Assembly: GCA_021229015.1 (NCBI GenBank)
Contig: CM037781.1
Coordinates: 71,688,903 to 71,752,902, forward strand
DNA from: Solen grandis
Taxonomy: Eukaryota; Mollusca; Bivalvia; Adapedonta; Solenidae
DNA: 64,000 nucleotides
Reading direction: 5' to 3'
Part shown: positions 43,766-55,800 of the stretch, piece after piece
Layout: every line of letters starts with the position of its first letter
How positions within the stretch are numbered: position 1 is the stretch's first letter
Notes under the pieces: generated by a model
The model's database searches: none
Told to the model about the DNA's origin: nothing
The model's input: the letters and a program-made list of their open reading frames with translations, nothing else
Program-made: the position numbers and the translations under genes

Positions 43766-45351
43766 TTACAGCGTTTTGAAGTTTTCCTGGTTCTGGTTGT
43801 GGTTGTAATGCTTAGGTACTCTAGTATGGTCATTCTGGTGTTGAGGCATCTGGCTTTGAGATGGCAGTCTCTCACTGGTGAAGGGTTTATTTGTATTGTG
43901 GTATTTATTAAATGGTAAATCAGCTCTCCTGTCTAAGCCTGGGCATTCTCTACGTACATGTCCTTTCTTGCCACATTGATAAAAAACAATTACTCTTTTC
44001 AAATTTGTTTGTCTTTTACCAGATTGAGTCACATATTCTATTTTAGCTAGCCTGTTCTCCATATTGTTTAAATTAAGGTTTTGTGCAGATTGTTGGCTAT
44101 CAGTGTCACTGACTATACCTCGGCTAAAATTCATATTTCTTTTCCTTTCTTGCAAAAACAACTGACTTTCAAGAGTCATCAATACAGCTTTATCCATACT
44201 TTCTGGTCTAGACTGTTGAACATAAAATCTCAGTTCGCTATTATCTAAGGCCTGCAAAAAATGGGCAATGGACTCTTGCTCTATTGTCATGGGTGTAGCT
44301 CCTGGAAATGATTTCCTTGTCAACTGCTTAATACTTGAAGCTAAATCTTCTATAGTTTCATTTTTCTTCTGATGCCTAGCTCTAAGTTTTGCTTTGTATT
44401 AACTAGTCTGGTTACTTGGTTCAAATTTTTTTTTTGAGCTTTACCTCTAAGGCTAATTACAAGATTCATGGCTTTATCTATATTTGACCATCCATTCATA
44501 TTGGCAACCAGTTCATATTGTCTTAGGTAAATGTCAAAAGAGGTTGTTCCATCATAGGTAGCTGGTACTAGATGTCTCCTCTGAGGTTGAATATTGTCAA
44601 CATAGCCAACATGCATGTTTGTAATTGGGGGGGAGTTATTATAGTTTTCATTGACATAGCTGCATGTCTCTGGTTGTGTTACCTGATTTAACTCTTGACC
44701 TCTTTCATTATACCTCTGTGCTGGATCATTGGTAAAAACATGCATACAGTCCCCAGGGACTATGCTTGTATCCTGAACAGTTTTCCTAGATGCATCCGCT
44801 GCTATCCCCCCGTGGTTCGCAAATAGACCATTTGGTCTGTCGTATACAGCATGCGACCACCCCGTGCCATCGAGACCTGCTCGCCCTTTGTCAATAAAAT
44901 ACGGCCGGGACCTTTCAAAGTTCAAAGGATTTCCTGGGTAGGATCTCTCTGCAGCCTGGGCACTGCCATGGCCCGTGTCTCTCCAGACACCCGCCCCGCA
45001 CCTAATTATCCCTACAGACGTATTCCCATAGTACTGGCCTTGTACTGAATATCTCTCGCCTTTACCATTTATTTGATCCTCCCCTGCCCTGGAAACAGGC
45101 AGTTGATTACTTTTCGTACTATCAGAGTTACTTTGTTCTAGTCTTGGCAGCCTAAGTGTAACTTCCCCACTTGGTGTTCCTAAGATTTCCTCATCACAGT
45201 CATTAACAGAGAGACGATCCAGGTTCCCCTTAACACCATTGTCCCTCTCCTTTGTGTATAGTGGTCCTTGGTCTTCTTGCATTGTGTTGCCTGTATCATT
45301 CTGGTCATGGGATAATTTCTGATGTTGATCATTACTCATGGCTGTAGTCAA
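43766..45351 (-). pseudogene. Ty3/gypsy element 2: gag, frameshifted, damaged zinc knuckle
   Basis: N-terminal frame 44350-45351 and C-terminal frame 43766-44323 overlap in meaning: the first reads off-frame after about 44400, where the other frame continues with ARHQKKNETIEDLASSIKQL, so there is a one-base shift in a T/A-rich run. Capsid-type sequence (TIEQESIAHFLQALDNSELR) precedes a nucleocapsid knuckle reading FYQCGKKGHVRREC: the first Cys of CX2CX4HX4C is replaced by Phe, a one-base change. The ATG at 45351 is a plausible start, being the first gag-like frame downstream of the primer binding site. Confidence 0.7.
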
Positions 45352-45359
45352 TGTACATT

Positions 45360-46000
45360 CGAGCCTCTCATAACGATGTTGTTACTAGTTATTGATGTCT
45401 GTATAGTAAAATAAAAACACCTCTCTTGACAGGACAGTTAATTCCTTAGGCTTAGTATAAAGTGGTTGATTAACAAGGGTAGAATCTAACTAGAGTAAAA
45501 AAAAAAAATGAGATGTATCTTCAGGTTGCCTAAAGAAGAGTAATAACTTACTGATTAATTTATCATTAATTACTACAGGCTTTTTTCTTTAATAAATAAT
45601 TTAAAAAAAAATATGTCCATTTAATTGTATATTACTCATAAAGCGGTCAGATGAATACCTAGTTTTCGATCTTAAAAAATTCTTACTGTGCTTTTTACAT
45701 ATAATTTGATTAAAAAAAAATCTCTCTCTCAAAAAAAAAAAAAAAAATATGATGCAGCAATGATGCAAGTTTCAGAAAGAAAGAAAAGGAAAGACAAACG
45801 CGGGAGGCTACTCGTCCAAACCTGGCAACGGTTACGACGTAATTATCTCCCTTGTCGCTAAAATTTTTCGGCGATGACCTTGGGGCTGATAAAAGATCTA
45901 AGGCTTACATGTATAGACTTTTCATATACTGCGGCGAAGCTGATTAAAGTAATATTTTTGGACTGCTTCAAACACAATAAAACGTGGTATCGATCATGCA
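45360..46000. other. Gypsy 2 leader region
   Basis: About 650 bp between the gag start and the primer binding site. It contains A-rich and T-rich runs, with no coding motif. Two short overlapping frames at 45858-46128 cross the primer site and are not genes. Confidence 0.45.
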
Positions 46001-46011
46001 CGCTGCCACCA
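46001..46011 (-). other. Primer binding site, tRNA-Leu type
   Basis: On the minus strand TGGTGGCAGCG is the exact complement of a tRNA 3' end CGCTGCCACCA, which matches the acceptor end of common animal tRNA-Leu. It lies upstream of gag and two bases from a candidate LTR end, as expected for a minus-strand DNA primer site. Confidence 0.6.
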
Positions 46012-46013
46012 GT

Positions 46014-46163
46014 TGTTACGTATGGTGGGTGGGGGCCGTGTAATGCAAATGATGTTATAATATCTGGCGTTGATCTGAATGTTCGATCTCCAAGTCTGGG
46101 GTTGAACAAGCTCCCTGGTAGCGGGTAGCCTTAGGCCCTCTGGTAGCGAGGCCACACGTAACT
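46014..46163 (-). repeat. Candidate short 5' LTR of gypsy element 2
   Basis: On the minus strand the segment begins AGTTACGTGTGG and ends CCATACGTAACA; the ends are inverted repeats matching at 10 of 12 positions, and the final CA lies two bases before the primer binding site. This gives a 150-bp LTR, short but within the range of known Ty3 elements. A TATTATAA word near the middle could serve as a TATA box. There is no second copy in the window to confirm the boundaries. Confidence 0.45.
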
Positions 46164-46169
46164 TATCTC

Positions 46170-47373
46170 CGAGCGAAAGAATGAATGAAGCAGTAAACGG
46201 TTAACACGATTTATTTGTAGTCTATGTTTCACATAGCAACGTACAGTATCATGAAACATACATGAAGATTTATATATTCAAAAGGCTGTCAGACCTCGGC
46301 CACTGTATCTAATTGTAAAACAACTTTTAGGCGTAGAAATATCATAGGCGTAGGATATTCTTGACAATTGTGAAATGAATCCCTTCAGTTTATACTTCAG
46401 TTATATACTTGGTATCAGATCTATTTATATTGCAAATGGTGTTACCTTACTGAGTTTGGTATCTCAGGATTTGGGGATGATCTTAAAAGACGACTGCCTC
46501 TACGGAAACCTGGATCGTAATTGAATTAATTCAAGCGTTTGACCCAAAACTGGACAAGCGCAATGATCACTTAGACCCGGTAGTATGCACGCGCACTGAA
46601 ATGACCCGGAGAAGACGACGACAATAATTTGGAAGTCGTCAATAATTTAGACAACAGCACTTGCGCACAATCAACATGCAGACTACCGAGATGGACAGAT
46701 CGCTAAACAAGAAGAAAGAAAATAGGGAATGTGATTACTAAATTGCAAACAAATAACTGTACGTATCACAAATCGCGAGGTCTGACATTCTATTACTGTA
46801 AAATTAACAGTAAATGTGCATCACGTGGATCTGAAGAAATAACATTGCAAACAATTACGATATCTGTAGCATTCATACAATAATACAATACATGGAATGA
46901 CATTTGATTAATAGATTATGTTTTGATATAGTCATGCATGTTAATAATTTGTCATTTTGTATTTATTCAAAAGGTAAACGAATAGATAATTACAACCTAT
47001 CCATGACCCTTCTATATCATGTAAACAACATTCATGCACACATTGGTTAAACCTGAGACCACTGCATGGTCAGAGACGCTACAGTATGTTTTAATACCGG
47101 GATGGTTCTAACCTCAAAAATATCGATTTTAGAATGGCAAACTTAAGATATCCTTGATCGTACAGAGGCTAGTCCTTATCACTGTTACGCATAAAGTATA
47201 TAGTTACATAATTAATGACATATTCAGCAAATGGATTGAAGCCAATGATAAAACTACCGACGAGCAAAACAGCTTTAGAAAGACACAATATATAATTTAT
47301 AACTTGTCATAGATAAAAACCAGATAAAACCTTAAAAAATCTACTTTCTTTATATATTCTTATACTCTCTCTC

Positions 47374-47406
<33 letters not shown>

Positions 47407-49740
47407 TTAGTGATATGCGATTCGACAAATTTATATGTACAAACTACGCATAATCACTCGTCGAAGTATCAAAAACAAGAGTATAACGCAAGTACTCACA
47501 AAGCAGTGATCATTTAAAAATCAATCAATTCAATAGCATTTTTTCTAAACTTGCTATGCTCGCATAGGGATATATAAATAGCAATCAAAACGGCATCTCA
47601 TTTGCAAGTGTACATTTCTACATTGAACAGACTGAAACAGTTAACAGTAATGTGTAGATAAATTGCACTCCAGTCACGTTCTTCTGACCAGTGATTACCC
47701 AACCGATAGGAGTGTGATACTGCTTCTTGTCCTTCTGTAGCTTCTTTTATATATCAATCGAAATTAATCATTATCAACTAAATGTCAATATATGTATCCT
47801 TCTGACATGTTCTTTTTATCACGAAAACCTCACAGTTTACAAGTAACGTACATGCTTATCAAATTTGAAGTTTTAGTATGTTTATATACATGTATGTAAT
47901 TTGTAAAACATTGCGCGGTCACCGGCTTTACGAATCATTGTTTCTTAAACAATAATCTAACGCTGATGACTGTGTTAGTATTTTTTTCTGAAATTGTGTT
48001 GCAGAATGCTCAAAAATGTCTAATATAAGGACTATTTAAGTGCAAATGTGCATGGACATTGACGAGAACTCTTCGGCATATTTTTATAATAAGCATTAAG
48101 ACACAGTTTAACTATAACAAAATGCAAAATTGAGATTTTTTGAAAATATGAGGAACCACTAGCATACTGGGTGTTTTTCATAACTTTTGGTCACTAATCA
48201 CACTGTTATTCGGAACAAAACATTTATATTTCATCTATTGGATCAGGAAAGAATAACAAATTATGATGTTTTAACACATTTATATATTAAAATAAAATCT
48301 AATAATGGAATTTGTGAAAATCACAAGGCTTGCCATACAGTTTACATGTATATGCTAGAATGCATATGTTTTAAACACAGGAATAACTCTCCTGAACTCA
48401 AATGCTAAGTGTTATATATGTAAAGCTAAATATGATGATTTGCAGTCGTGAAAGTATACAAAACTTTAAATGAAATAAAAAGAATGGCGTAGTCATATTT
48501 ACAAAGACCTAAAACCAAGAGTTACGCTTCTCGACGAGATATAATTTCGTGGTGAGAAGTCTTGGAGATGCTAGTTAGAACGAGAGTTATTATTCAACCC
48601 CAAAACATACTGGGTCTTTAAAATTAGTTGTGTGTGTTATTTTACATTCATTAAACTGACACCATTCCTGAGTTTAGGAAAGCCGATTGCACCAAAATTG
48701 GACTACAATTAAAAACGTTTTGTAAAAAAAAAAAAAAAAAAAAAATGCAAGGACTTGTTTCTATAGTGGCTACCGTAATATTATACACACACGCTTCACA
48801 CATTTTATTTTAAGATTATTTACTTACCGAATGAATATATAGCAAAATGTTCGTTAAAAGCTGCTTTTAAAAATGATACAAATGTTCAAAAATATACATT
48901 ATTATAGACTCTTACGGCCTTTAAAAATGTCGTCGCTTTTCGTGGGCGCTCCGAGTTTACATGAGATTTCTATCAAAGGCTTAGCGCATCTCTTTGTTTA
49001 AGGTCTTTGTTCTTTCACTGTAATCTATCGTTTACAGCTGCTCACTGTCATCTAACCATTACATGTCGGTCAAAGTCAGGGGGAAACCTTCCAATATACC
49101 TGGTATACCTGAATAACAATTACCTTTATTTATATTAGATCTTAAGATCTTAATAAAAAAACAATAAAACACGTGTATCATTTACTAAATCAATAATATA
49201 ATTTTCATTTTACAGACATTGTGTATGTAAGTCAGCAATAACTGATATATGATACACAGCACTAAATAAAACATCTTATTTCAGTGTGAAAGTATTTGTA
49301 TATATAATATATGTTAAGAACTAGTAGTAAATGTATTATATGGTCCTTCTGAGTCAGAGTTCTTTATCAAAAAAAGAAATCGAGATTCCTTAGAGGCAAC
49401 TGATTATTTCAGGTAATCATTCCATTTGTACATAATAGTGCTTTATCCATACAAGTCTCAACGTGTACATTCAAGTGTTGTTCATTATACAAAATGCATT
49501 CTAAAACAAGACGAATCATGTCTGTTAAGTATTAAACATTAAAAATATTACTCTTAGATTGATTATTTATACACCACATTTATATGGAAAATGTATCATA
49601 AAAAAAGTTACTATGGACTAAAATCGATATTTTTGTAGTTTGAAAATAAAGTTTGATATATTTCATAATCTTAAAAGAGAGAAATATTTGCCACGTACAA
49701 AAAATTAGTGTGATTGCGTTTAAAAACACTGACAAACAAT
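46170..49740. other. AT-rich stretch with no gene recognised
   Basis: No exon chain or repeat family recognised between the gypsy LTR and the 3' end of the receptor gene. It contains a 28-bp perfect palindrome (47365-47392) and an A-run at about 48727-48745. The 73-codon frame at 48187-48408 has no motif. Confidence 0.4.
47365..47392. repeat. Perfect palindrome of CT/TA/GA dinucleotides
   Basis: (CT)5 followed by an AT run and (GA)n forms a perfect 28-bp inverted repeat centred between 47378 and 47379, which can form a hairpin or cruciform. It then continues as a GA microsatellite to about 47405. Confidence 0.85.
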
Positions 49741-49781
49741 TATTTATTACTAATTGAAAAAATGAGACAGTCTTGCATTAT

Positions 49782-49887
49782 TCATGAAGCAGATGGATCC
49801 CGAATAGTGTCGTAATCAGATCTGGTGTCTTCGAGTCTGCTTTCCATACTAAAACCTTCGTATGTCCGTTGTTCGATGATTTGAACA
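49782..49887 (-). CDS. Receptor last exon: cytoplasmic tail and stop
   Basis: 106 nt including TGA at 49784-49782. The phase (2) matches the donor of the transmembrane exon. The tail is short, VQIIEQRTYEGFSMESRLED then TRSDYDTIRDPSAS, with two tyrosines in YEGF and YDTI; the second fits the YxxI/L core of SH2-binding signalling motifs. A minus-strand AATAAA at 49748-49743, about 35 nt past the stop, is a possible polyadenylation signal. Confidence 0.82.
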
Positions 49888-52800
49888 CTGAAGGAAACAT
49901 TAATGTACATGTAGTATCAAAGGGGTGTCATGTTTGTTTAATTTGTTAGAGCTATATATTTAAAACAAGAGAGCCATAAAGGCACTAAATCGCTCACTTG
50001 AATATAGGATTACCCAAGAACATCTGTACTAAAATATTTTTAAAACCTGGCCAGTAGTTTTGAAGAAGATGATTTTTAAAGTTTTCACAATTCATTTCTT
50101 TCTACTGCCAATGCAACCAGACTTCTACATGAATCAGGGTTATTTTATTTTTTATGAAGGTTCACCCAGTGGTCATCCCTACCAAGTTTAATCAAATTAT
50201 GTCCAGTGGTTTCAGAGGAGATGTCGCTTAAAGATTTCACTTTATACATATTAGGCAAATTAGCCCTGTCCCTGGCAGCCATGTTTTTTTACGGATCGGA
50301 ATAATATTAGCAATCTTTGTAGATGGTTACCCAAGGAACATCTCTACCAAAACATTTTGAAATGTGGCCGGTAGTTTTGAAGAAGATGATTTTTAAAATT
50401 TCCGTTGCCATGGCAACCAGAAATCCACATAGATCAAGTTTATTTTAGCAACTTTTGTGAAGGTTCACTTAACGATCATTCCTGCCAAGTTTAATCTTAA
50501 TCAGCTAATTTTGTCAAGCGGTTTCAGGGGAGATGTCGTTTAAAGCAAATTTTTAACGAAAAACAGCGGACGACGAACGACGAACGACGACAGCCGCACC
50601 ATGAGCATATTGTGATTAGGTGAGCTAAAATTAACAGTAAAAGTATAGTATTTTAATCAATACGTACCGGCAATGTTTTCGATAGAGGATGACCACTATG
50701 ATGACGATGACGATAAGGAACAGTGGTCCAATGATGCCACCGATGATGACACCGTATGTCTTCTTGGAATAAACAGCTGTATAAGACAAATGAAATCTTA
50801 GTACGTGTAGGTGTATTTAAACGACGAATGTTTACTACAGCTAACCGATGGACCAGTAATAGTTTTGCCAGTATAATTTTTGTTAATCAGTGTATCCGTA
50901 TTATAACTATGTATGGTTGATATAATATTGAACAATATCTATTTAATTGGTAAACTTTACCTTGATATAAGAATGTTCATACAAAACACATTGTACGAAA
51001 AAAAAAACGGTATGACAGATGCCAAATATAATTTCTTTTATCCATCAAGAGTAAACAAAGGATGCATAGTCCAATATTTTCGTCATAATTTAAGCTTGTT
51101 TATTAAATGAGCAGCAAGAAAAAATACTAAAGACGATAACACCGTTATTCTATCTAATTAGTCAAATACGTATATAAGCCTTTCATATGCATGTATCGTG
51201 TAATATCTGATATTCTTCGAAATCCTTTGTAACTCCGTATTAGTTTAATTTTATTTTCACTTCATGCAATCGATCTGCATTGGGGTTTAATCTTTTACTT
51301 CATAAATATCCATGTACGCATTCAAGACTTGATAAAAATAATAGATTTTTTCCGCTGAACCTGAACTTCAATATTGAATGACCAAACAGAGAAAACCCTG
51401 ATCAGATAGCTCATTGGTCTCTCCTGTTTGCTAAATACATCACAGTGAGTCTATATGAAGGAAGGGATTCATTGATATAAGTAGAAACTATATTCTATGA
51501 GCAAAACAATGAACTGAAAGTAATTTTCAATGATAGTCATAAAATGAATCGGATCGTTTAAGAGTTACATCTTCAAATCCATAATTTGATTGAAACTGAG
51601 GTACCCACCTTGATTACACCTTTGACCAGTGTAGCCAGACAGACATACACCCGAGGGACAATGCCCGGTCTCTGTGTTACAAGTCGGTCCCGCACAGTGA
51701 CAGTTGTGTTCACACATAGACCCATATGTTCCTTGTCGGCATTCTGATGATCAGAAAAATGAATAAAAATAAAAATGAAAGACAAAGAGGTAATTCGTAA
51801 AGAAAATAATAACATTTATAAACAGAAACACCACTGTCATGTTTTTGACATGGGGTTGGAAATAGACTTACCACCGGTGTAGGCCTGTAGTTCACATACT
51901 GCTAGTGTCGTGAATCCCACATATAAGATAGTGAGGTATCTAGCTTTAACAGGTCGGACGAGCGTCTCATTAAAAACATTCGTATCCGATTTGACAGTTA
52001 AGAAAACACGATCATAATTGTCTGAAGAGTTGTGAAGATACAATTTCACATCGTATATACCTTGCCCTGAAAAAAAGTAATAGTGGTTATTCTACTAAAA
52101 TATATGGAATACATTGATCTAGCCGTGTAAGTAATATGTTGTTGTTGTTTTTTACAAGAAAAAATATATGTTTTCTGTTGCATTGAATAATTTTATTTTC
52201 CACTCGACAAAGTTCTTGGTTGACGTTCAAAGGTTTTAACAATAACACTAATGGATGAAGACATTTCTTGTCAGGTATCATTGTAAAAGATGTTTGTTTA
52301 AGTTCAATTCAGCTGGTGGTGAGTTCATTGTTGGGTTGCTTACAGTGGCCTATAAATCGATAGATGTCAATGCATGTAAATGAAGACTGTTAGACAAATG
52401 TCCTGAACTAGTTACATAGTTCATATAAACAACACTGTATAGTCTACCTTGTCCCGATTTCCAGTATATTATGATATCGAAAATCATGTAAATGCTTCCA
52501 AAGTCTATCCGAAGCCATGGACTCAGTTCCCTTTGAGTCGCAGCACAACACTGACACGCCTGGTCATCGAGATCCTCCGGAAAAATTCCATCCACCGCAT
52601 TGCTGGGTCCCCAGTCAGTCCAGGATAGGACTGAACTCATGCTGACATTGGCTTTAAATGCTACGTTGGTGCCTAAGCATTTGAAAGAAATTTAAGTTCA
52701 TTAAGATGAAAATATTTTCAATTTAATAATATTACAATAGATATAGATATATATACATGCCGGAATATTTGACTTCTAATTATCCTAGTATAATTAAACT

Positions 52801-55800
52801 TAAATACAAACAGAAAGAGGAAAGAAACAGGAAAGGGTTAAACTCCGCCTGTGTTACTGGCTTTGAAATGTTACCCATTTTTTTCTTCCTGCAAGAATTC
52901 TTAAGTTTGATATCTAGAAGCAATACTTATTGCAATTGGATTTACCTATCTGAAACATCTAACTTTAATTCAAACAATGAATTACTTTTATTACAGTATG
53001 CTCCAATAAAACCTTGTGTGCAGCCATTTTCACACAATCCAGTTGAAGGAGTACATGGTTTGTTCGCAAAGCAATGTCCACAATGTTTCCAACATCCAGG
53101 TCCGTATGTTCCGTCTGTACATTCTGTAGGTAGAACATTCTGAGGAATATGGTATCATCCCGAATAAAAGTTTCAATAATATTTACTACTTTTTGTGTGT
53201 GTCACTGGTCTTAAGAACTTTGAATGTAACTTTATCTTTGTCTAAAGAGATTTTTTATGATTTTTTTTCATAATTTTTTCAAAATATTCTGAAATCAAAA
53301 CATCTTGCTATCTGATCTTTTTATTAGTTATAGGCGCAAATGCTCAGTGGGAGTGTTTCTTTCCGTTCGGGAGGTTTGGGGTTCAAATCCGGGGCACTTC
53401 CTCTGGTGACCTCATCAAACCAAAGACAAAATTGGGTTGTTATGGCAACTCGGAGTACTAAGTACTGGTTCTACCCAGGAACTTGTGTTCCGTGTTTCAG
53501 TGCTCTACATCGGGCACGTAAAAATACCAAGGGGTCTATTCGCAAAATGAGCTAGGGTATCGCACCCGGACTCCCTTGTATCCAACTACTGTCTCTTCCG
53601 ATACTATCTCTTCAACAAAAAGCAGGACCCACACGTGGGAAAACATTGACCGTAAGGTCTAGAATATGGCCATTATAATTATGAAATGATTGCTAGCCAT
53701 TACAATTAAAGAAGAGATAAAAGTGGAAAGAAGAAGAGTATATTTCAGTACATCCCCTCCCTTATAACAACTTCCTTTAATAAACACATGATGATGATAC
53801 TTACCTTTAGAACATAACGCGCCTCTATACCCATCCGAACAACCATTGGCACACTCACCCGTCACAGGGTTGCATTGTGCGTTATTCTTGCAATGCCCAC
53901 ATTCTCCTTCACAATTTATGCCAAATGTTATATTACTACATTCTGAAACGCAACAAGTTTACCATTATTTAGAAAACTACAGATAAAATGATAATATATT
54001 TAATAAATATCAAGATGTACCAAGAGTATGAAACATCTTGAACTTAAAAACAGAATACTTTCCGTTGGACATTGGTACGTCTGTTTAATTTGGGTTACTC
54101 GATACAAAATTATGTAGCTGTTTGTTTGTTGTTGACCATTGTCTGCGGGGATCTGCATGTATACATAAGAATACTACGATGCTATTATGTCTTATGTACA
54201 TTTCTCGCCAGGAAATACTCTACATAAGAACACTGCAAGTGTCTGTACATGTACGAAGGATAACATTGAAATGATATAGGTTCTATGCAAAAGTTGTTAT
54301 ACTTTTCCCAAATATGCGATTACTACTCTCTGGTATATGACGGAGAAACATCTTTAAATAAGTGATACATGTTGATAAGATCGATCACCATTTACATTCA
54401 ATAGTATGTAAGTGAAAGATAAATTTAAATAAAAACAAATTTGACGAATGGAATAACTTCAATTACCTGATTTACACAGTATTCCGGTATATCCAGCAGT
54501 ACAAAGAGAACATGAGCCACTAACGGTGTCACAGGGCTCGTTGTTTAGACATTTACCACAATGCGCACTGCAGTTTTGGCCATACGTTTTGTTTCGACAT
54601 GCTGGCAGAATACATGTGATTTTAATGCATCTAGTTTTGTATATCGTGTCAAGCTTGGCTTAAGCGACCAGTCAAGGGAACAAGAGAAAGTGAACACTTT
54701 ACAGAGGTAGCTGCTAAATGAAAGTTGAATATATAACAATATACTTAAATTTGATATTATTAAAATTGACCGCTAAATGCAGGTTGATAGCTTAATACAG
54801 GTACATTTGTATATTAATTTGAAGGTTTAACACTGACATTTCATAGCATGATAGTATGCATTATTTATAGATTTGTCATATTTGTAAACACCTGACAGGA
54901 AATAAGATGGAAATATTATTTATTATTTAAATATATAATTATTATTTAAAAGACATTGATGTGGGTATCACTCATTGTTTGGTTTAAAATGTAGTTTACA
55001 AAGTTTATCTTAGTCATTGAGTGGAATATCAAGATTGTAAAAGTACAAATCATTCATTTTAAGATATATTCTTATAAGTTTATTACGATGGAATTAAAAT
55101 GCCACAATGTAATGGTATGTGATTATACTTGACAGAAACTATAAATATCTTGATTATTAAGACTGTAGTTATGCAACGTTTAGTCTCGACTGCCGTGGGA
55201 CACATCAGTGTAAGGACCGTGTGCCATTACCATGTGGATATATATTGTTATCATGACCATGATATTAATATCATCATGTTCATTTATTTTGATTCATGAC
55301 TAAGGGAAACTAAAGGTGGAAGAGTACGTTTTGTTACTCTGATTGATATATAAAGGTCGATTTTATAATGATTACCAATGTGTTAAGAATGGGCACATCT
55401 GGTTGTTATGTGAATACCTTCATATTATTTTTTTTAACAGTGATCGATTCTAAGTATGAACTCAGTTCTTGTGACTCTTTGTATTGTTATGATTTTAGTA
55501 CCAAGCTGCAGATGGTAGCTTCTAGTGTTTGCAATACCCATTGATCCACTTATATGTGGAAGACATAGAAGTATCGTTACATGGCTTATCTTTAAAACAT
55601 AGCATTATCCAAATTATGCAGCAAAAATTAAGATCTCAAGACGAATGCTTTATAGATTTCGTAAGTACTTATTAAGCAAGAACGAACATTTATAATCAAG
55701 GCATACGTGACAATTCCATAAGTGCATATACCTGTTGTGCAAAGCTTGCCAGTGTATCCCGGTGAACATAATGTACAACTTCCGTCAACGTTGTCACAGG

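Noticed and set aside
44851..45048. Plus-strand frame rich in Pro/Arg
   Set aside because: It is antisense to the gag frame of gypsy element 2, which is better supported.
45858..46128. Two overlapping frames of 83-84 codons on opposite strands
   Set aside because: They cover the primer binding site and candidate LTR of gypsy element 2 and have no protein motif.
49782..50776. Possible receptor tyrosine phosphatase downstream of the transmembrane exon
   Set aside because: Some bivalve EGF/discoidin receptors carry phosphatase domains, but here the next exon ends with a stop after about 35 residues and no phosphatase motif is visible in the window.
52757..53143. Plus-strand 128-codon frame
   Set aside because: It overlaps, in antisense, a well-supported EGF exon with proper splice sites; its Cys/Pro content is a shadow of that exon. 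The plus-strand frame 59198-59578 is rejected for the same reason.
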